A DNA stretch of 53,808 bases, taken from positions 1 through 53,808 of the forward strand of contig NTHE01000055.1 in the NCBI GenBank assembly GCA_002551355.1, written 5' to 3'. The notes under the pieces are model-generated. The model was not told the origin of the DNA. It searched no databases and was given only the letters and a program-made list of their open reading frames with translations. Shown here piece after piece: positions 50,621 to 53,808 of the stretch; positions within the stretch are counted from its first letter, which is position 1; every line of letters starts with the position of its first letter. The stretch comes from Streptomyces sp. man185 (lineage in GTDB: Bacteria; Actinomycetota; Actinomycetes; Streptomycetales; Streptomycetaceae). The translations under genes and the position numbers were made by a program.

Positions 50621-52066
50621 TCAGACCGCCGGGGCCGGGTAGGTCGGGTACTCCACCCCGGAGACGTGCTGCACGACCCGGATGACCTGGCACGAGTAGC
50701 CGAACTCGTTGTCGTACCAGAGGTAGAGGATGGCGTTGTCGCCGTCGACCTTGGTGGCCCCCGCGTCGACGATCGAGGCGTGGCGCGAGCCGATGAAGTC
50801 GCTGGAGACCGCGTCGGGCGCGCTGATGAAGTCGATCTGACGCTTGAGCGGCGAGGCCAGCGACACGTTGCGGAGGTAGTCGAGGACCTCCTCGCGGGTG
50901 GTCTCGCGCTCCAGCCGCAGGCTGAGGATCGCGATCGACACGTCCGGCACCGGGACGCGGATCGAGCTGCCGGTGATCGGGGCGTCCAGATCGGGCAGCG
51001 CCTTCGCCACGGCCGAGGCGGCCCCGGTCTCGGTGATGACCATGTTGAGCGCCGCCGAACGGCCACGACGGTCGGAGCTGTGGTAGTTGTCCAGCAGGTT
51101 CTGGTCGTTGGTGTACGAGTGGACGGTCTCCACGTGCCCGCGCAGTACGCCGTACTCGTCCGCCATCGCCTTCAGCGGCGGGACGATCGCGTTGGTCGTG
51201 CAGGACGCGCAGGACAGGATCCGCTCGTCCGGCTTGACCGTGTCGTGGTTGACGCCGTGCACGATGTTGGGGACATCGCCCTTGCCCGGCGCGGTGAGCA
51301 CGACCTTGGCGATCCCCGCCTGGAGGTGCTTGGAGAGGCCCTCGCGGTCGCGCCACCGGCCGGTGTTGTCGATCAGGATGGCGTCCTTGATGCCGTACGC
51401 CGTGTAGTCGACCGTCGTCGGGTCGTCGGAGTAGATCACCTGGATCTCGTTGCCGTTGGCGATGATCTTGCTGTTCGCCTCGTCGACGGTGATCGTGCCC
51501 TGGAACTGGCCGTGGATCGAGTCGCGCCGCAGTAGCGAAGCGCGTTTGACGATGTCCTGGCCGGAGCCCTTGCGGACGACGATGGCCCGCAGGCGCAGGC
51601 CGTTGCCCGAGCCGGCCTTCTCGATGAGCAGGCGGGCGATGAGCCGTCCGATGCGGCCGAAGCCGTAGAGCACGACATCGCGCGACTCGCGCCGCTCGAT
51701 CTTGTTGTCACCGGTCGCCCCGGCGACGGCCTCGGCGGTGAACTCCTCGACCGAGAGTCCGCGCCCGTCGGCCCGGTACGTCGCGGCCAGCATGCCTATG
51801 TCGATCTGCGAGGGGCCGAGATCGAGCGTCGTCAGAGCCTTCAGGAAGGGCATCGTCTCGGTGACCGAGAGCTCCTCGCCCGCGATCTGCCGGGCGAAGC
51901 GGTGCGTCTTGAGGATGCTGACCACCGACTTGTTCACCAGGGAGCGGCTGTGCAGCAGGACATTCACGTCCTGCTCGCGGTGCAGCTTCCCGATGATCGG
52001 GATCATCGACTCCGCGATCTCCTCGCGGTGCATCCAGTTGGTGAACGAGTCGTCATTGACAGTCAC
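50621..52066 (-). CDS. Glyceraldehyde-3-phosphate dehydrogenase with N-terminal extension
   Basis: 481 residues, against about 335 for standard GAPDH. The NAD-binding GFGRIG is at residues 135-140, and the catalytic Cys is in SCASCTTNAI. The first 125 residues (starting VTVNDDSFTNWMHREEIAES) form a helical domain seen in some actinobacterial enzymes; its role is unknown. It interconverts glyceraldehyde-3-phosphate and 1,3-bisphosphoglycerate. GTG 52066 is chosen. NAD versus NADP preference cannot be told. Probably monocistronic. Confidence 0.93.
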   Translation of the reverse strand: MTVNDDSFTNWMHREEIAESMIPIIGKLHREQDVNVLLHSRSLVNKSVVSILKTHRFARQIAGEELSVTETMPFLKALTTLDLGPSQIDIGMLAATYRADGRGLSVEEFTAEAVAGATGDNKIERRESRDVVLYGFGRIGRLIARLLIEKAGSGNGLRLRAIVVRKGSGQDIVKRASLLRRDSIHGQFQGTITVDEANSKIIANGNEIQVIYSDDPTTVDYTAYGIKDAILIDNTGRWRDREGLSKHLQAGIAKVVLTAPGKGDVPNIVHGVNHDTVKPDERILSCASCTTNAIVPPLKAMADEYGVLRGHVETVHSYTNDQNLLDNYHSSDRRGRSAALNMVITETGAASAVAKALPDLDAPITGSSIRVPVPDVSIAILSLRLERETTREEVLDYLRNVSLASPLKRQIDFISAPDAVSSDFIGSRHASIVDAGATKVDGDNAILYLWYDNEFGYSCQVIRVVQHVSGVEYPTYPAPAV

Positions 52067-52488
52067 AAGTTTATCTTTCGAGCTAGGCGGCGCTCATATG
52101 GTAACCGGCCGCATCGTCGCTCCTTCGGGCGGTGCCCTACCTGCGGCTAAACCGTGAATCGGAGCCCCGTACGCGGTCTCGACGGGCTCGTGGTGTCCAG
52201 CATGTGGGCGGCCGTCGACGGCGCGGGCCGATTCGGGGCCAAGGCGGCGCAATCGGGCGCGCGTGCGAGAGGTCATACCAGAGTGGGACGGATGGCGGGC
52301 AAGTTCGACAACTGCCCGTCGCGCATACGTCATTGACGACTACCGTGTGTGCCCGGTGATCAACGGTGGGCTCATGACGTTCGGGCCTGCCCGACCGATG
52401 ACCCGCGCCTGACCGACCACCGTAGGGGCCACCACATGGACGCCGGCACGACCGCGGATCCCCGGTGCCCCCTGTACCGAGGACGCTG
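52067..52488. other. Divergent intergenic region between gap and the sensor kinase gene
   Basis: About 420 bases with no convincing gene. Promoters for the GAPDH gene (minus) and the kinase gene (plus) must lie here; I found no clear -35/-10 boxes. A GAGGA at 52479 is the ribosome site of the kinase gene. Nothing else is recognised. Confidence 0.4.
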
Positions 52489-53808
52489 ATGTCTCAACTT
52501 CGCGCACCCGACGCGCGACCGGACCGCCGTGAGGGCGGGCGGCACGGCCGCCCCGGCACGCGCGGCCACTCGGCCCCGAGCAGGCCACGCGCCACAGGGC
52601 CTTCCCCCGACGCCCGCATCCGCCCCCAGCTGCTGCGGACCGCGCTGCTCCCGGCCGTCGCCGCGGTGCTGAGCGGAGCCGCGGCCGTCATCTTCACCGT
52701 CCGCGCCGGAGGCGCCGGCTCCTCGCCCAGCCTCTGGGCGGCGCTCGGCGGATCGGCCGCCCTGGCCGTCGCCGCCGTCGCCGCCGCCTACCTCGGCGCC
52801 AACCGCGTGGCGGGCCAGGTGCTCGACCGGGCCCTCGCGCTCCGCCGCGCCAGCGCCCAGGGCCAGGCCGAGCTGCAGCGGGTGGTGGAACAGCTCCGCA
52901 ACGGGGAAACCGTCGCCGCGCGGCGACCGGCGCATCCCCCCACGCCCGGGGCCGACGCCTTCGACCTGCTCGGACAGGAGATGGCGCGGGGCCAGGACGC
53001 CGCCGTCGCCGCAGTCGTCCAGGCGTCCCAGCTCTTCAGCAGCGCCGGCAACGAGCAGAAGGTCGAGGTCTTCGTCAACCTCGCGCGACGGCTGCAATCC
53101 CTCGTCCACCGCGAGATCCAGATCCTCGACGAGCTGGAGCACGAGGTCGAGGACCCCGATCTCCTCAAGGGCCTCTTCCACGTCGACCACCTCGCCACCC
53201 GGATCCGCCGCCACGCGGAGAACCTCGCCGTCCTCGGCGGGGCCGTCTCCCGGCGGCAGTGGAGCAACCCGGTCACCATGACCGAGGTGCTCCGCTCGGC
53301 CATCGCCGAGGTCGAGCAGTACCCCCGGGTCAAGCTGGTCCCGCCGATGGACGGCACCCTGCGCGGCCACGCCGTCGCCGACGTGATCCACCTGCTGGCC
53401 GAGCTGGTCGAGAACGCCACGGTGTTCTCCGCCCCGCACACCCAGGTGCTGCTGCGCGTCCAGCACGTCACTGCCGGGCTCGCCCTGGAGGTGGAGGACC
53501 GCGGTCTCGGGATGCCGGACCACGAGCAGAAGCGGATGAACGCCCTGCTCTCCGACCCCGACCAGGTCAACGTCGCCCACCTGCTCCAGGACGGCCGGAT
53601 CGGCCTGTTCGTCGTCTCGGCCCTGGCCCGCCGCCATGGCATCGCTGTCCGCCTCCAAAGCAACATCTACGGCGGTACGCAGGCGGTGCTGGTCCTCCCG
53701 CAGTCGCTGCTCGGGGCCGATCCCGACGCCCCGCCGTCGCCCGACGCCGTGCCCGTACCGCCGCCCGGCGCTGTGCACCGGCCGCCCGTCGAGGCCGGCG
53801 CCTCCGCC
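52489..53808 (+). CDS. Conservon-type sensor histidine kinase (cut by the right edge)
   Basis: At least 440 residues, open to the window end. A basic Arg/Pro-rich N-terminus is followed by two membrane helices (about residues 48-70 and 75-95), a helical segment (FVNLARRLQSLVHREIQILDEL) in place of a classical HisKA, and an HATPase_c domain (LLAELVENATVF, VEDRGLGMPD, DGRIGLFVVSALARRHG). This layout matches the CvnA protein of Streptomyces conservons, which signal with small GTPases. The cvnB-D partners would lie just beyond the edge. GAGGA precedes ATG 52489. Confidence 0.85.
   Translation, partial: MSQLRAPDARPDRREGGRHGRPGTRGHSAPSRPRATGPSPDARIRPQLLRTALLPAVAAVLSGAAAVIFTVRAGGAGSSPSLWAALGGSAALAVAAVAAAYLGANRVAGQVLDRALALRRASAQGQAELQRVVEQLRNGETVAARRPAHPPTPGADAFDLLGQEMARGQDAAVAAVVQASQLFSSAGNEQKVEVFVNLARRLQSLVHREIQILDELEHEVEDPDLLKGLFHVDHLATRIRRHAENLAVLGGAVSRRQWSNPVTMTEVLRSAIAEVEQYPRVKLVPPMDGTLRGHAVADVIHLLAELVENATVFSAPHTQVLLRVQHVTAGLALEVEDRGLGMPDHEQKRMNALLSDPDQVNVAHLLQDGRIGLFVVSALARRHGIAVRLQSNIYGGTQAVLVLPQSLLGADPDAPPSPDAVPVPPPGAVHRPPVEAGASA

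Noticed and set aside
1..53808. CRISPR array, tRNA, rRNA or insertion sequence
   Set aside because: No regularly spaced repeats, cloverleaf tRNA pattern, rRNA stretch, transposase or terminal inverted repeats were seen on reading.

Overview
The window is a very GC-rich stretch with short intergenic gaps, frequent GTG starts and many ATGA/GTGA stop-start overlaps. A complete hopanoid operon, a cyclic-di-AMP riboswitch ahead of a LysM/M23 hydrolase, a TipA-like MerR protein and a conservon-type sensor kinase all point to a Streptomyces chromosome. From the SCO6745-like gene to the end of the hopanoid block, the order resembles the S. coelicolor region SCO6745-SCO6771 as I remember it; I could not align it. 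I saw no tRNA, rRNA, CRISPR array or insertion sequence.

1-12235 is mostly housekeeping and single genes: a beta-carbonic anhydrase cut by the left edge, an ABC-F ATPase, the RNA-binding protein Tex, an SCO6745-family protein, a GlxA regulator beside a DJ-1/PfpI protein, a crotonase-fold protein, an HdeD-like membrane protein, a small ATP-binding (RsbW-type) protein, IPP isomerase and a methyltransferase-acetyltransferase fusion with a possible leader peptide.

12236-21706 holds a cation efflux pump, galE and then a tightly coupled seven-gene envelope cluster: a large CDP-alcohol phosphotransferase, a LicC-like nucleotidyltransferase, a glycerol-1-phosphate dehydrogenase-like protein, a second CDP-alcohol phosphotransferase, a family-2 glycosyltransferase and a two-component polysaccharide ABC exporter. 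Together they look able to make, activate, polymerise or transfer, and export a polyol-phosphate polymer, possibly based on sn-glycerol-1-phosphate. A strong terminator closes it.

21707-32631 is the hopanoid operon: hpnC, hpnD, a 40-residue small ORF, hpnE, a polyprenyl diphosphate synthase, shc, hpnG, hpnH, an HpnO-like aminotransferase, an XRE-cupin regulator and a small membrane protein. hpnG carries a TTA codon. The ispG and dxs genes I remember in the S. coelicolor cluster are not between hpnH and the aminotransferase.

32651-36017 has a tyrosine phosphatase, the riboswitch-controlled LysM-M23 hydrolase and an SGNH hydrolase. 36026-42257 (minus strand) is a complete STM4011-STM4015-type cassette: two radical SAM enzymes, an alkaline-phosphatase-superfamily protein, an ATP-grasp protein and two paralogous leucine-rich-repeat proteins. 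Both LRR proteins end in the same short tail (RY, then V or T, then AVSE), which makes this cassette the best candidate here for an undescribed peptide- or protein-modification system. Two divergent genes (42434-43821), one DUF6745-like, may belong to it.

43832-53808 is accessory and metabolic: a TetR regulator, two PPOX-fold proteins, an MBL-fold hydrolase, a TipA-like regulator with a likely internal start, two unknown membrane proteins, an SDR, an NTF2-like protein, an N-terminally extended GAPDH and the start of a conservon-type histidine kinase that runs off the right edge.
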